Positions 1-9,398 of a DNA stretch of 46,375 nucleotides are shown here, one piece after another (the first letter of the stretch is position 1; each line of letters starts with the position of its first letter). The stretch covers positions 1-46,375 of the forward strand of contig CAYFLR010000048.1 of NCBI GenBank assembly GCA_964343805.1. Direction: 5' to 3'. Source of the stretch: CAYFLR01 sp964343805 (GTDB lineage: Bacteria; Bdellovibrionota_B; Oligoflexia; CAYFLR01). The position numbers and the translations under genes are program-made. A model generated the notes under the pieces. That model did no database searches. It was not told the origin of the DNA and saw nothing but the letters and a program-made list of their open reading frames with translations.

Positions 1-167
1 ACTACTTTTTGAGTGGTGGTACGACCTTTGTCGGTGAGGGTGAACTGGAGCTGCACATTGGATTCCGAAGGCATTAAAGAGTTGTATTTTAAGGGAGGTT
101 TTTTTTGAGCAAAGAGCGAGCCAATTAAAAACAGGGAAAGTATGAACACGGTGGTTTGAATATTCAT
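1..167 (-). CDS. secreted protein of unknown function, 3' end beyond the window
   Basis: Only the first 55 codons are visible; the frame stays open to the left window edge. Translation begins MNIQTTVFILSLFL and continues through IGSLFAQKKPP, a clear Sec signal peptide with a probable cleavage after LFA. The start is supported by an AAGGAAG ribosome binding site just upstream (around 172-180, minus strand). The short mature stretch, with many Thr, Gln and Lys residues, looks like the first strand of a beta-rich periplasmic protein, but no family can be named from so little. It shares its orientation with the beta-helix lipoprotein at 457-2862 but is separated from it by an inverted-repeat element, so co-transcription is uncertain. 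Confidence 0.7.
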   Translation of the reverse strand, partial: MNIQTTVFILSLFLIGSLFAQKKPPLKYNSLMPSESNVQLQFTLTDKGRTTTQKV

Positions 168-264
168 AATGTCTTCCTTTGATAAAGTTATGACATGCTT
201 TTAGCATTGAGAATATTAGGAGGGGGTTAAATTAATATTAGTTATTTTTAATGTGAGTTGGAAG

Positions 265-435
265 GTGGACAGAAGTGCTGTTCTGAAAATGAGAACCAAA
301 CATCTGTCCTCTTTTGGAGGCAAATCAGTGACAAAAGTTCCGTTATCAAAGTCAGAACTCCCTCTCTGACCGGATGTCAGTAAAAAAGGCGGTCAAAAGT
401 GAGGTTCTCATTTTCAGAACAGCACTTCTGTCCAC
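265..435. repeat. 171-bp element with perfect 33-bp terminal inverted repeats (MITE-like)
   Basis: Positions 265-297 (beginning GTGGACAGAAGTGC) are the exact reverse complement of 403-435 (ending GCACTTCTGTCCAC), with 105 bp between. The interior has no open frame of note, but holds two small hairpins (CCTC/GAGG and CTGAC/GTCAG). Most of the 289-bp gap between the genes at 167 and 457 is this element. No target-site duplication is visible. It could be a miniature transposable element or a DNA or RNA structural element; a simple Rho-independent terminator is unlikely because the loop is long and there is no T-run. Confidence 0.7.
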
Positions 436-456
436 TCTAAGGTTATCTAACTTAGA

Positions 457-2862
457 TTAATCTTCTGCTCCATTTTGCAGGAATCCATAGAGTTTAACGT
501 CGGTGATTTGCCCGGCTTGAAATTCACAGGTCTTTTCTGAAAGAGAGCCCTCTCCTTGATATCTTCCATAGTTAGGGGAATAGATACAGGATTCGGAACT
601 TTCACAGAGTCCATCATCATCCCCTTTTCCATCACCTAGCTTTTCAACCGCGTTGATGAGGAAGGTATTTATAGGGGTATTTCTATCTTGAAAGTAGAGA
701 TCTCCATGGGCTCCTTGAGGGCAAGTTTCACCCACCTGGAAGCTTTCCATTTCACCCAAATCATAGTTACTTCTGCCTTTAATCGTCTCATCCGAACTCT
801 TCAATCGCCAATCGAAGAGTTTGCAGGATTCGGGCTCAATGCAGAGCCAATCATAGTGTCCAACTGCGGTAGCTGCTTCTACGATAGAGAGATAATTCTC
901 ATGACCCCAGTGACGGTAGGGGTTCTCAAAGTGGACAAAATCTCTGAGGTTGGAATTTTTACTGCTCATTTCATAGTATTTCCCGTTTTCTTTATCCTCT
1001 TCTATTTGACCCACAAAAGAGTTGGCTATATCTAAGGTTTCATCCAAATGGAGGGTGGCCGTGGTTTCTGTCTCGCAGGTTTCATCACTTAAACCTGGAT
1101 TTTCTGCTTTATCACTCACTAGACAGGGTTTGATATAGGACTTTCCTAATAAAATATCCTTTTCTAATGAGAGACTTCCCTTAATGCCCACACTTATATT
1201 TTGCCAGTTATTAGCCGACAGGGTTTGAGCCACAATGGCATCTGAACCCGTGATTTCAACGCCTGCTTGACCTTGAAAGGTGAGAGCCTGGATTAAAGTA
1301 TTGGCCGATCCCGCTATATTAACTCCCGCCATCATATTTCCAGATCCGGTGATATGAGAGAGGGTGTTGTTATTTCCTCCCACATAGATTCCATTGGTTC
1401 CTCGTGCTACAAATATCCCAGTTAGAATATTGTTATAAGAGTCCTCTAATTGAACCAAATTTCCCTGAGCGTGGGTTACACTGATATGGCTTAAGTAGTT
1501 GCGATGAGAATCTCTTAAATGGAGATAGTTGCCCCACCAGGCCATATTTACATTGATGAGACGGTTATTGTCAGAGCGATCTAACAATATGCCATGGCGC
1601 ATATTTCTCATAGCCAATGTGTTACGAATGGTGGAAAAGGTGACCTTATGAAACCGGATGGCATCATCGCCAAAATCAATGTCAACTTCTAACCAGAGAT
1701 ATTTTTGACTGCCCGCACAGATGGTTACAAGCCGGCCCACCCAATCTTCATTACCTGCCTGAATTTCTTGCGGAGTCATCTCTCCAGTTAAGGCATCACA
1801 GTTGTAAATTACATGGCCTTCTCCTCGAATGTAAGTAAGAATAGAATCTCCTAGGGTTACAATGGCCACCTTGTCAGCGTTAATGTTGTACCCTCGGGTA
1901 TTTTGGTGTTCTGCTAAAGTATAGATAACACTCTCATCTTCTAAGAGCAGCGGGGATTTATCTTTTCCGGTATTTTCAGGTAAAGGCTCTACAGTGTTTT
2001 CCCACCACTTAGCAGGAGCAGTTTCTAATAATTTTTCACCATTTTGTTTGACATAGAGCTGAATGGCCTTCCATCCATTGGGGGTGAGGAGGTCCCTCAA
2101 CCCTTTTCCGGCTTTAAGTCCGGTTGAGATGATGGCTATAAAGGCCGCACTGTCATCACATATCCAACTAAAAACATCCAGACTATCGCTAGCAGTAACC
2201 CCCTCGCAAGAGGAGTGACCCGTCATATAAACCTTACGAATCTCGCCCCCATGGAAACAACCTCCAGCACCCTCTTGGGTTTCCACATCACATTCAGTGT
2301 CCGGTTGCTGCCAGAGAGGTTTATCGGGATCTGATCTCTTTACGTAGTCATTCCAATTGGCCCCATGATAGGTGTATTTTGCTTTCACTTCGGTAGAGAG
2401 AGTTAAATCCTCCTCATCTTCTTCCACTCCGGATGCTTCTCCAGATACTGTTCCACTGTCATCTGATTTGGTTAGTTCTTCAAAGTCAATGGTCTCAGTG
2501 GAGGTTTCTTCTTCTCCTCCGGTGACTACATAGCTTTCTGTAAATATATCTGTCTCTTCGTTACTCTCTTGGTCTCCCACTTTCTTGACAGTTTTCACCG
2601 CATAGAATTTCAAAGTGGTGTTCGATTTCAAAGTGATGGGACCGTTATACTCATCCGATTCCGTGTTGGGTTTGCTTCCATTGGTCGTGTAGTAAATGGT
2701 GGCATCAGAGTGATTGGATTCTAGTTTGACCTTGAGGGGCGAGGTAAAAGGACCTTCTGAGCCTTTAGGAATGGCTTCTAATTCTAAGGGGGCTGGATCT
2801 TCAAAGAAGTCGGTACAATGTATACAGAGAAAAAAGCAAAGAACGAAATAGATTTTTTTCAT
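457..2862 (-). CDS. lipoprotein with CHB_HEX_C-like domain and right-handed beta-helix
   Basis: The 801-aa product begins with a lipoprotein signal (MKKIYFVLCFFLCIHC, lipidated Cys16). Residues about 34-112 resemble the C-terminal domain of chitobiase/beta-hexosaminidase (ATIYYTTNGSKPN is the typical core), an accessory beta-sandwich in secreted proteins. After an acidic Glu/Asp/Ser-rich linker, residues about 410-590 show spaced N-x-L/I and G-I-x-V/L repeats (NGIYVGGNNNTLSHI), typical of PbH1/NosD parallel beta-helices. The C-terminal 150 residues contain several Cys residues and may form disulfides. The protein should sit on the outer membrane, facing the periplasm or the surface. Parallel beta-helices often bind or cleave polysaccharide, but no catalytic site was identified, so enzymatic activity is not claimed. 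It is divergent from the gene at 2965. Confidence 0.8.
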   Translation of the reverse strand: MKKIYFVLCFFLCIHCTDFFEDPAPLELEAIPKGSEGPFTSPLKVKLESNHSDATIYYTTNGSKPNTESDEYNGPITLKSNTTLKFYAVKTVKKVGDQESNEETDIFTESYVVTGGEEETSTETIDFEELTKSDDSGTVSGEASGVEEDEEDLTLSTEVKAKYTYHGANWNDYVKRSDPDKPLWQQPDTECDVETQEGAGGCFHGGEIRKVYMTGHSSCEGVTASDSLDVFSWICDDSAAFIAIISTGLKAGKGLRDLLTPNGWKAIQLYVKQNGEKLLETAPAKWWENTVEPLPENTGKDKSPLLLEDESVIYTLAEHQNTRGYNINADKVAIVTLGDSILTYIRGEGHVIYNCDALTGEMTPQEIQAGNEDWVGRLVTICAGSQKYLWLEVDIDFGDDAIRFHKVTFSTIRNTLAMRNMRHGILLDRSDNNRLINVNMAWWGNYLHLRDSHRNYLSHISVTHAQGNLVQLEDSYNNILTGIFVARGTNGIYVGGNNNTLSHITGSGNMMAGVNIAGSANTLIQALTFQGQAGVEITGSDAIVAQTLSANNWQNISVGIKGSLSLEKDILLGKSYIKPCLVSDKAENPGLSDETCETETTATLHLDETLDIANSFVGQIEEDKENGKYYEMSSKNSNLRDFVHFENPYRHWGHENYLSIVEAATAVGHYDWLCIEPESCKLFDWRLKSSDETIKGRSNYDLGEMESFQVGETCPQGAHGDLYFQDRNTPINTFLINAVEKLGDGKGDDDGLCESSESCIYSPNYGRYQGEGSLSEKTCEFQAGQITDVKLYGFLQNGAED

Positions 2863-2964
2863 ATGATGAACTCTTCTTTAGTTAGTGGTTTGCAATTATT
2901 ATAGCAAACTTGTTTGTGGCTGGGGAAGTCAGGAACACCTGAAATATGTTACACTAAAACTAAT

Positions 2965-4170
2965 ATGAAAATTCTACTTATCATCATTTTCTCGGTACTT
3001 TTTCCATACACCCTGCTATTAGCTGGAACCCAGTGTCAAAAAACGGCAGAAGATTATTATGCGCAAAGCTCACAAAGTAATTGGAAGCTTTTTCATGATC
3101 ATTTAGGAAATGAACTTCCCGCCTGGAAAGTAAAGATAATAAGCTCTCTTTTTAAGTCTTATGAACAGAACCCCTATTTCAATATTAGATATTATAAGAA
3201 AGCGGGGATCCGAATATCTCCTAAAAGTAAAGCAGAGTGGCCTAAATACCAAGACTTCATTCCCTATGCGATAAAAGCTCCCTTATTGGTCACCAATGCC
3301 TTTCGAGAAGCCGCCAAACTGAAGGGTCTTCGTCCTGGTGAGAGATATGTTATTTTGCCGGGTAAGCTGATCCTTGCAAATGCCACTCAAGGCTTTTTCA
3401 CCCATTTGGTGGCGGTGCTCTCTTTTGGTGTTTTAGGAGAGTTACTCGATTATGTTGGGTTGGCCATCGACTCACCGATTCTCAGATATGGTAAGGAAGA
3501 GGATTTAGAAGAAGATGAAATCATTCTCTATATTACGACGGATGTGGAATCCAACGCTGAGAACAAACCGAATCAACTGGGAAGAGAGCTCATTGCTCGT
3601 CAGCTGTCTCGTAAACAATGGCACTTAGATTTGGCATTTCATCCCTTCAATAAATTTCGATTGAAAGAAGAAATTCAAAAGTTTGTGAACGCTCGGCTTA
3701 AGGGCAAAGATATAAAAATAAAACGGGTGATCACCTCTTCTCATGGGACCTCTGGGATGATCTTTTTCGATTATCACGGTATGGAATTGGAGGATTACGC
3801 CCAATTATTACTTCCCTTACTTCCTTATTTATCAGATCGACCCGAGTTCTACTTTGATGGATGTAGTGTGGCAAGCACTGAGGAGGGAAAAGAGGCGGTG
3901 AATGCTTTTGCTCATACCCTCGATGAAAAAGGGATCTATGTGCAAGCGAATAATATCCTGCAATTAGAAGGGTATACCAGAGAGAGTCCAGTGGATTTTC
4001 AGACTCCTTTAGATAGCATCACGGATGGCCTGTTTTTGATTCACCCTTTTGCCGGCCAATTAGGTGATTTTGCAATGTTTTTAATGACAGCGGTTCCTTC
4101 TGCCTATAAAAACCAGTCCGGTCCCCTCGTTTTAGAGCCTTCTGTCTATCGTGTTGATATCCAGCCTTAA
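2965..4170 (+). CDS. secreted protein with caspase-fold-like His-Gly and Asp-Gly-Cys motifs
   Basis: The start at 2965 is preferred over an in-frame ATG at 2914 because it places a signal peptide (MKILLIIIFSVLFPYTLLLAG) at the N-terminus; no strong Shine-Dalgarno is visible. The mature part, about 380 residues, has no family I recognise. Two hydrophobic strands end in motifs spaced like a clan CD cysteine peptidase dyad: KRVITSSHGTSGMIFF, then PEFYFDGCSVAS about 50 residues later. The order strand-HG then strand-Cys is that of caspases, C80 and related folds, so a periplasmic or secreted protease-like fold is possible but unproven. A hydrophobic stretch (THLVAVLSFGVLGELLDYVGLA) lies between signal and motifs. 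The gene stands alone, divergent from 457-2862. Confidence 0.7.
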   Translation: MKILLIIIFSVLFPYTLLLAGTQCQKTAEDYYAQSSQSNWKLFHDHLGNELPAWKVKIISSLFKSYEQNPYFNIRYYKKAGIRISPKSKAEWPKYQDFIPYAIKAPLLVTNAFREAAKLKGLRPGERYVILPGKLILANATQGFFTHLVAVLSFGVLGELLDYVGLAIDSPILRYGKEEDLEEDEIILYITTDVESNAENKPNQLGRELIARQLSRKQWHLDLAFHPFNKFRLKEEIQKFVNARLKGKDIKIKRVITSSHGTSGMIFFDYHGMELEDYAQLLLPLLPYLSDRPEFYFDGCSVASTEEGKEAVNAFAHTLDEKGIYVQANNILQLEGYTRESPVDFQTPLDSITDGLFLIHPFAGQLGDFAMFLMTAVPSAYKNQSGPLVLEPSVYRVDIQP

Positions 4171-4328
4171 GAAATGTCTAAAATGTAGACAATATCTACC
4201 ACCTTTAAGTTTTTTATCATGTATTATCAGGTATATAGGTTTTTTTCTTGCTGGTATAGATATTGCAAATTGATATCTCGCCTAGTGGTGAGGCTAGGTA
4301 GATTTTATTCAATTAGAGGAGCCAAAAA

Positions 4329-5813
4329 ATGAAATCTATTAACATTATTTTTATAATCTCTTTACTATCAAGTCTTTTACTTCGTTGTGGGAGTGATTTT
4401 GATCCTGCAAAGTCACAATTACAAAGCCAAGATGAGAGTGAAACGGTTGCAATTCCAAAGAAAGTCAGCAAACCCTCTATTTTAAAAGTGATTATTCCCG
4501 ATGATGACTATGGTAACTGTGAAGATATCAAAAACTGGCTCAAGCGTAACCCTCTCTTAAAACTAAAAAATTGTTCCGTTGATAGCAACCTGTTCGGACG
4601 TGATCCAGTGACCGCCGAATTAATCATTCCTGCTTATCAAAAATGTAATAATGGCTTTATGAGATCTGTTTCTGCGATGAAATTTGTATGGGACAAGGGG
4701 GGTGAAAGTTATAAGTGGATAAGACCTAAAAACAGTGAAGGTGAAAGAATTATTCAAGAATATTTTGTTCCTTCTGTGGATGCAGCTCCTGAAGCCAAAA
4801 ATGAATATTTTAACATCAATTACCTCGATGTTCCTTGTAAGTTAGATCCCACAGAGGAAATCAAAGAGTTGCTTGCCCAGGAAAAAGTGGAAGAAAAAGG
4901 CTATTATGGAAATGATGGAAAGTTTTTTATTTATACCGACTTTATAAAAAATGATGGCAGGTTTGGGCGTGATAAACCAGAAGAGCTTGGTCTATTTAAA
5001 ACTCTGGTAATGAAAATGAGTCAAAGCTTATTATCAGACGGAGATAAAATCCTTTCCACCGGTTATGGTGGAAAATCGAGATGTTATATGGAATGTCGAA
5101 ACTCTGGCAGTAGTGAAAATTTTCTACCAGGCCATGAGTTTTCATTGAAAATGTTTGTGGTCACCATTCTTCACAAAAATGGTTTGATCGCGCATTATCG
5201 TCCCACTTCAGAATTAGTTACAGAATTGATGGCTATACAAGGTGAAGAAAGTGCTTACTCCCAAGCAGATTATGATCTAGTTAAAAAGTTAGGTGTAGAA
5301 AGTTGCACTCTAAATTCAAATGATCTTGAGAAACTGTTGTTAGACAATCTCAATGATGTTCAAGGATTTATCCAAAGGCAATCAGCAGGAACTCTCTCTT
5401 TTACTTCGAGTAAAAGTAAGACTTTAAATAGTCAGGTAACTCATAGGGATTTTAGAATTGACGATTGGCAATATCTCAAAGGTGTACAAACCAGTTTTGA
5501 ATTAAACCTCGACTTTGAACAAACCCTTGAGAGAACTGATAATAATTTAACTGATCATACTGCAAGCTTACCTATAACCATTACAAATTGGATCACTGTT
5601 GAAGAATCTTTTGGAACGAAATATATCAAGTGTAAACCTGAAGTGGTTATTAATAGCCTCTCAGTCTTTCAAGACCAAGAGGCTAGAGGAAACCAAACCG
5701 GTAAGAAGATAACCTCTCTTTTTATGGATAGATCCACTGAACGTAATCAAGATGATTTTAACTTTATGTTAGAGCATGATGTAACGAACGCTTTACAAGA
5801 ACTATTTAAATAA
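4329..5813 (+). CDS. lipoprotein of unknown function
   Basis: The 494-aa product has a good lipoprotein signal (MKSINIIFIISLLSSLLLRC, Cys20; the -1 Arg is unusual). An AGGAG box lies 6-7 bases before the ATG. The mature protein is Lys/Asp/Glu-rich with paired Cys residues (for example CEDIKNWLKRNPLLKLKNC and CYMEC) that suggest disulfides in the periplasm or at the surface. No catalytic motif or family was recognised. Its 3' end overlaps the convergent lipoprotein gene at 5802 by 12 bp. The 158-bp region upstream is AT-rich with a short inverted repeat (CCTAG/CTAGG, around 4284-4303), but no convincing promoter was picked out. Confidence 0.75.
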   Translation: MKSINIIFIISLLSSLLLRCGSDFDPAKSQLQSQDESETVAIPKKVSKPSILKVIIPDDDYGNCEDIKNWLKRNPLLKLKNCSVDSNLFGRDPVTAELIIPAYQKCNNGFMRSVSAMKFVWDKGGESYKWIRPKNSEGERIIQEYFVPSVDAAPEAKNEYFNINYLDVPCKLDPTEEIKELLAQEKVEEKGYYGNDGKFFIYTDFIKNDGRFGRDKPEELGLFKTLVMKMSQSLLSDGDKILSTGYGGKSRCYMECRNSGSSENFLPGHEFSLKMFVVTILHKNGLIAHYRPTSELVTELMAIQGEESAYSQADYDLVKKLGVESCTLNSNDLEKLLLDNLNDVQGFIQRQSAGTLSFTSSKSKTLNSQVTHRDFRIDDWQYLKGVQTSFELNLDFEQTLERTDNNLTDHTASLPITITNWITVEESFGTKYIKCKPEVVINSLSVFQDQEARGNQTGKKITSLFMDRSTERNQDDFNFMLEHDVTNALQELFK

Positions 5814-7031
5814 TGCGAGGGTTTTTGTTGCCAGTTCAATTTTATTTAAGGAGCTGGCAATGGACTCAATCATTTTACTCGAATAGATAATTTGTAAAAT
5901 ATCCCCACCGAGATTTGGATGCTGATCAAGTACTTCAGCTAAAGTCTTTTCATCTTGATTCTCTTTTAAAATTCCAACACTCTTTTCTACTCTTTGTTTT
6001 AGATTGGATAGGTATTCATTTGCTGCCTGTTTATATTTTTCATTTCCACCTGAAGACAAAAACAGCTGGACCTGTGAATGGTAGTAGGTTCTGTCTTTAA
6101 TTGTTCGACTTAGATCAAAAAACTGTTCTCGTTGTTCTTTTGTTAACTCAGGAAACTTCATATTGTCTAAAAAACCGGGCGCGGGTAGCACCGGAAGTTG
6201 TGGGTTATTTTTTATAGTCTGATCTAATCGTATTAAGGGGATAAATTCTGTATAACAGATATCATTATTGAGAGAATTTTGAATTCGATTTATGAAAGTT
6301 TCTTTAGAAGGAAACTGTTTTGTTAGTGCAAGGACTGCCCCTTTATAATCTTCTTGTTTGGCTAAGAAAGAAATAAGTTGGGCAATTTTGAGATGAATAG
6401 TTACACCGACTAAGGCATGGATATAGCCTCCTTCGCACTCCATCATACGGTCACTAAATTTCATTAAGGCGGACAAATATTTAAAGGCCTGATCCGGCTC
6501 TCCTTGGGAAAAAGTAGAGAGAACGTTTACATACATAAATTTGAAAATATCTGAACCCATCAGCGCGGATATTTTGTATTTCTTGTCAATATTGGTACCT
6601 AAACCAGCAAGAGGAACCTGACAAACAGAGGAATAACTCTCATTTGAAATTTTGTGGAACTTTGCTTGATGGTTCTTTATGAATTGCATCAACTCTTTAT
6701 TTGCCCCAAAGAATTGAGAGAGATGAGTTGGGTCTTGCTGTTCTACCAGTGTTTCTAGAGCGGTTAATTGTTCGGTTTCTTTTTCATCCCAAGAGAGGGG
6801 AGGTTGAAATTGATCCACTGTTTCTTTAAGGCTGAAGAAGGCATTATCTTTTGGACTCAATATATTTGGTTTTGGGCGTAACTCTTTGGGAAGTTTTTGA
6901 CAGTAGGTCTGGTTGAATTTTTGTTTTTGGAGGTCTGGTTTATCATTGTTCTCTGATGTTGAAACACAGGCCGTAAAAAGCGATAGACCTAATATGGAAC
7001 TGGCCTTCCAATAAATGTTGTACTTTCTCAT
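5802..7031 (-). CDS. lipoprotein of unknown function, mostly helical
   Basis: The 409-aa product starts MRKYNIYWKASSILGLSLFTAC; Cys22 is the predicted lipidation site. The remainder is rich in Leu, Lys, Gln and Glu with no beta-repeat pattern, and reads as an alpha-helical repeat-like protein (for example AFKYLSALMKFSDRMMECEGGYIHALVGV). No enzyme motif was recognised. A 10-N assembly gap begins 5 bases upstream of the start codon, so its ribosome binding site and promoter are not fully visible. It is convergent with the lipoprotein at 4329-5813, with which it shares a 12-bp 3' overlap. Confidence 0.75.
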   Translation of the reverse strand: MRKYNIYWKASSILGLSLFTACVSTSENNDKPDLQKQKFNQTYCQKLPKELRPKPNILSPKDNAFFSLKETVDQFQPPLSWDEKETEQLTALETLVEQQDPTHLSQFFGANKELMQFIKNHQAKFHKISNESYSSVCQVPLAGLGTNIDKKYKISALMGSDIFKFMYVNVLSTFSQGEPDQAFKYLSALMKFSDRMMECEGGYIHALVGVTIHLKIAQLISFLAKQEDYKGAVLALTKQFPSKETFINRIQNSLNNDICYTEFIPLIRLDQTIKNNPQLPVLPAPGFLDNMKFPELTKEQREQFFDLSRTIKDRTYYHSQVQLFLSSGGNEKYKQAANEYLSNLKQRVEKSVGILKENQDEKTLAEVLDQHPNLGGDILQIIYSSKMIESIASSLNKIELATKTLALFK

Positions 7032-7036
7032 GTTGC

Positions 7037-7046
7037 NNNNNNNNNN
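7037..7046. other. assembly gap (10 N)
   Basis: Ten unresolved bases lie immediately upstream of the lipoprotein start at 7031. All three gaps in this window are exactly 10 N, which suggests a placeholder length. Sequence between the gap and 7153 is AT-rich and carries an ATCACT/AGTGAT inverted repeat, but no gene. Confidence 0.95.
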
Positions 7047-7153
7047 TCTTTAATAATCACTCAGGTAAACTAGTGATACTAGAAGTATTGTTAAATTTAG
7101 ATTAATATTCTATTAAAATACTCTAATTTATATAGCGAAAATAGATTATTACC

Positions 7154-8332
7154 TTAAGGGTTGAAGGGGAGGGCAGCTAAAAAGGCCATACCCGTAGGAA
7201 TCACCTCTTCATCAATATCGAACTTTGGGTTATGGTTGGCGTAAATAATCCCTTTCTCTTCATTGCGGCAACCTAGAAATGCAAAGCATCCAGGAACTTT
7301 CTCTAAGAAGTAAGCAAAGTCTTCACCTCCCGGAATTTGAGGAACAGGGTTGATAACTCGCTCTTTACTCCATAGGGTGTGGATCAGTTTTTCGCATTGC
7401 TGGGTGGATTCAGCATCATTAATCAAAACAGGATATCCCTCTTCATATAAAAAGGTGAACTCAGCTTTATGCGCTTTACAAATTCCAGCGAGCAGCTCTT
7501 CTAAGCGGTTTCTTAAGAGGGATTGAACCTCTTTGCTATAGGTTCGAATGGTGCCGGTAATAGATACTTTATCAGGGATAATATTGTGACTCGATCCCCC
7601 TTGAAATTTGGTAAAAGAGAGAACTGCCGCTTCAGAGGGAGCCAGGTTACGTGCCACTATAGTTTGAGCTGAGGTGATCAGTTCAGCAGCTATAACAATT
7701 GGGTCTACCGCATATTGAGGCATAGCTGCATGTCCTCCCACTCCTTTTATAGTGATCTCAAAAATATCCGGTTGAGCCATAATGGCTCCTTCTCTCAAAC
7801 CAAATACATGAGTGTCTTGGGAGGCAAATACATGAACGCCAAAGATGCTTTTGACCTTGTCGAGGACTCCCTCTTTGATCATGGTGGGAGCTCCGCCAGG
7901 GAGATTCTCTTCATTGGGTTGAAAGATAAAACGCACATTGGTTTTGAGCTGATCTTTAAGTTGCCAAATGATCTTGGCTGCACCCAGGAGCATGGCGGTA
8001 TGAACATCATGACCGCACATATGAGCTTTACCCGGTACTTTAGAGCAATACTCTTTGTCGCTCTCTTCTTGCATGGGGAGTGCATCCATATCAGCACGAA
8101 GGGCGATAAACTCATCACAACCAGGAATTAAGATCTCACCAATTAATCCATTTTGCGCCACATGTTTTTTGACAGTGATACCCACTTCTTCAAGTTCTCT
8201 GGCAACCAAGTCATGGGTCCTAGGGAGGTCAAATCCGATTTCGGGATGGGCATGGATATCCTGTCTTATCAAGGTGAACTGTTCTTGGTATTTCTTACTG
8301 AGCTCTAAAATTTGATCATTTATATTAGCCAT
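7154..8332 (-). CDS. M20 family metal-dependent amidohydrolase (hippurate hydrolase-like)
   Basis: The 392-aa product matches the usual length of the M20 amidohydrolase/aminoacylase group, cytoplasmic enzymes that cleave N-acyl amino acids or related amides with a di-metal centre. Visible motifs are HAHPEIGF (residues 27-34), ADMDALPMQEE (80-90), MCGHDVH with Cys106 and His108 (105-111), QPNEE with Glu142 (138-142), GVHVF with His167, and the C-terminal HNPKFDID. The central dimerisation or lid domain includes IKGVGGHAAMPQ. An AGGAG box precedes the ATG. Substrate cannot be set from sequence; hippurate, indoleacetyl-amino acids, N-acetyl amino acids and diaminopimelate derivatives are all handled by close relatives. 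There is no signal peptide, and it is transcribed alone, divergent from the kinase-like gene at 8421. Confidence 0.92.
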   Translation of the reverse strand: MANINDQILELSKKYQEQFTLIRQDIHAHPEIGFDLPRTHDLVARELEEVGITVKKHVAQNGLIGEILIPGCDEFIALRADMDALPMQEESDKEYCSKVPGKAHMCGHDVHTAMLLGAAKIIWQLKDQLKTNVRFIFQPNEENLPGGAPTMIKEGVLDKVKSIFGVHVFASQDTHVFGLREGAIMAQPDIFEITIKGVGGHAAMPQYAVDPIVIAAELITSAQTIVARNLAPSEAAVLSFTKFQGGSSHNIIPDKVSITGTIRTYSKEVQSLLRNRLEELLAGICKAHKAEFTFLYEEGYPVLINDAESTQQCEKLIHTLWSKERVINPVPQIPGGEDFAYFLEKVPGCFAFLGCRNEEKGIIYANHNPKFDIDEEVIPTGMAFLAALPFNP

Positions 8333-8420
8333 GAGGTTCTCCTGAAAGTTATCTTGTGCCTATCATAACATTTGATATAGTTATGACAAGAATGGATAAC
8401 TATTTTATGTGGTATTTAAT

Positions 8421-9398
8421 ATGGAAGCGAAACTAGAAGAATTTATTCTTCACACTACACAGTCAAAAATGATCACCCACACCGAAGAGATTCAAAGTCT
8501 TTGGAGCGGGTATGGCAAGATATTAAGATGCGAACTCCAGGGATCTGACCTCACCTCTGTGGTGGTAAAACATATATGCCTTAGAGAAGATAAAGATCAT
8601 CCCCGTGGTTGGAACAATGATTTTTCTCATCAGCGAAAGTTAAGGTCTTATCAAGTTGAAGTGGAGTGGTATAAAAAATATGCCTCACTAGCTACCTCTA
8701 AATCCTTGATTCCCAAATGTTTGGGCGTTGAAGCTGCTAAAGATGAAATTTTAATAATACTTGAGGACCTTGATGAACTGGGGTTTCCCAAGAACATTCA
8801 AAGAGCTTCCTGGAAAGAAGTGCAGATTTGCCTTTCCTGGCTGGCTCATTTCCATGCTACCTATCTTGGTGTGAAACCCATGGGCTTATGGAAAACTGGA
8901 ACCTATTGGCACTTGAAAACTCGCCCTGATGAATTGGATATACTCAACGATCGTGCCTTAAAAGCAGCTGCCCCTGCCATCGATCAAGCATTGAATCATA
9001 GCCCCTTTAAAACCTTCGTGCATGGAGATGCTAAGCTAGCTAACTTTAATTTTTCTTATGATCTAAAGCGGGTGGCGGCGGTTGATTTTCAATATGTGGG
9101 TGGCGGGATAGGTATGAAGGATGTGGCCTATTTTGTAGGAAGCTGCTTTGGCGAAAGTGACTCTGAAAAGTTTGAAAACAAAATTCTAGATTTCTATTTT
9201 GGTCAGTTGAAAAAAGCTTTACAAGAACAAGAGAAAGAGGTGGACTTTGCCAGCTTAGAAAAGGATTGGCGTAATCTCTATCCCTTTGCCTGGGCAGATT
9301 TTCATCGCTTTTTAAAAGGATGGAGCCCGGGGCACTGGAAGCTTAATACCTACAGTGAAAGAATTACCAAAGAAGTCCTAAAGAGAGTGGGGAGTTAA
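8421..9398 (+). CDS. EcK/CHK-like small-molecule phosphotransferase
   Basis: The 325-aa product has the protein-kinase-like fold of the ecdysteroid-kinase-like/choline-kinase-like phosphotransferases. The catalytic loop is FVHGDAKLANFNF and the metal-binding site is AAVDFQYVGGG, equivalent to the kinase DFG. A gatekeeper-region strand (EILIILEDLDELGFP) precedes the helix WKEVQICLSWLAHFHATYLG. A GTG four codons upstream (8409) is a possible alternative start; the ATG is chosen by codon preference, and neither has a strong Shine-Dalgarno. The stop codon overlaps the start of the next gene (TAATG), so the two are translationally coupled. It probably phosphorylates a small alcohol or amino-alcohol in the cytoplasm; the substrate is unknown. 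Confidence 0.85.
   Translation: MEAKLEEFILHTTQSKMITHTEEIQSLWSGYGKILRCELQGSDLTSVVVKHICLREDKDHPRGWNNDFSHQRKLRSYQVEVEWYKKYASLATSKSLIPKCLGVEAAKDEILIILEDLDELGFPKNIQRASWKEVQICLSWLAHFHATYLGVKPMGLWKTGTYWHLKTRPDELDILNDRALKAAAPAIDQALNHSPFKTFVHGDAKLANFNFSYDLKRVAAVDFQYVGGGIGMKDVAYFVGSCFGESDSEKFENKILDFYFGQLKKALQEQEKEVDFASLEKDWRNLYPFAWADFHRFLKGWSPGHWKLNTYSERITKEVLKRVGS

Noticed and set aside
688..1035. Open frame on the plus strand inside the beta-helix lipoprotein
   Set aside because: It lies wholly opposite a well-supported lipoprotein gene and has no domain, signal or convincing ribosome binding site; it is an antisense shadow.
5915..6100. Small plus-strand frame inside the lipoprotein at 5802-7031
   Set aside because: It is fully embedded antisense to a gene with a clear lipoprotein leader and has no supporting features.
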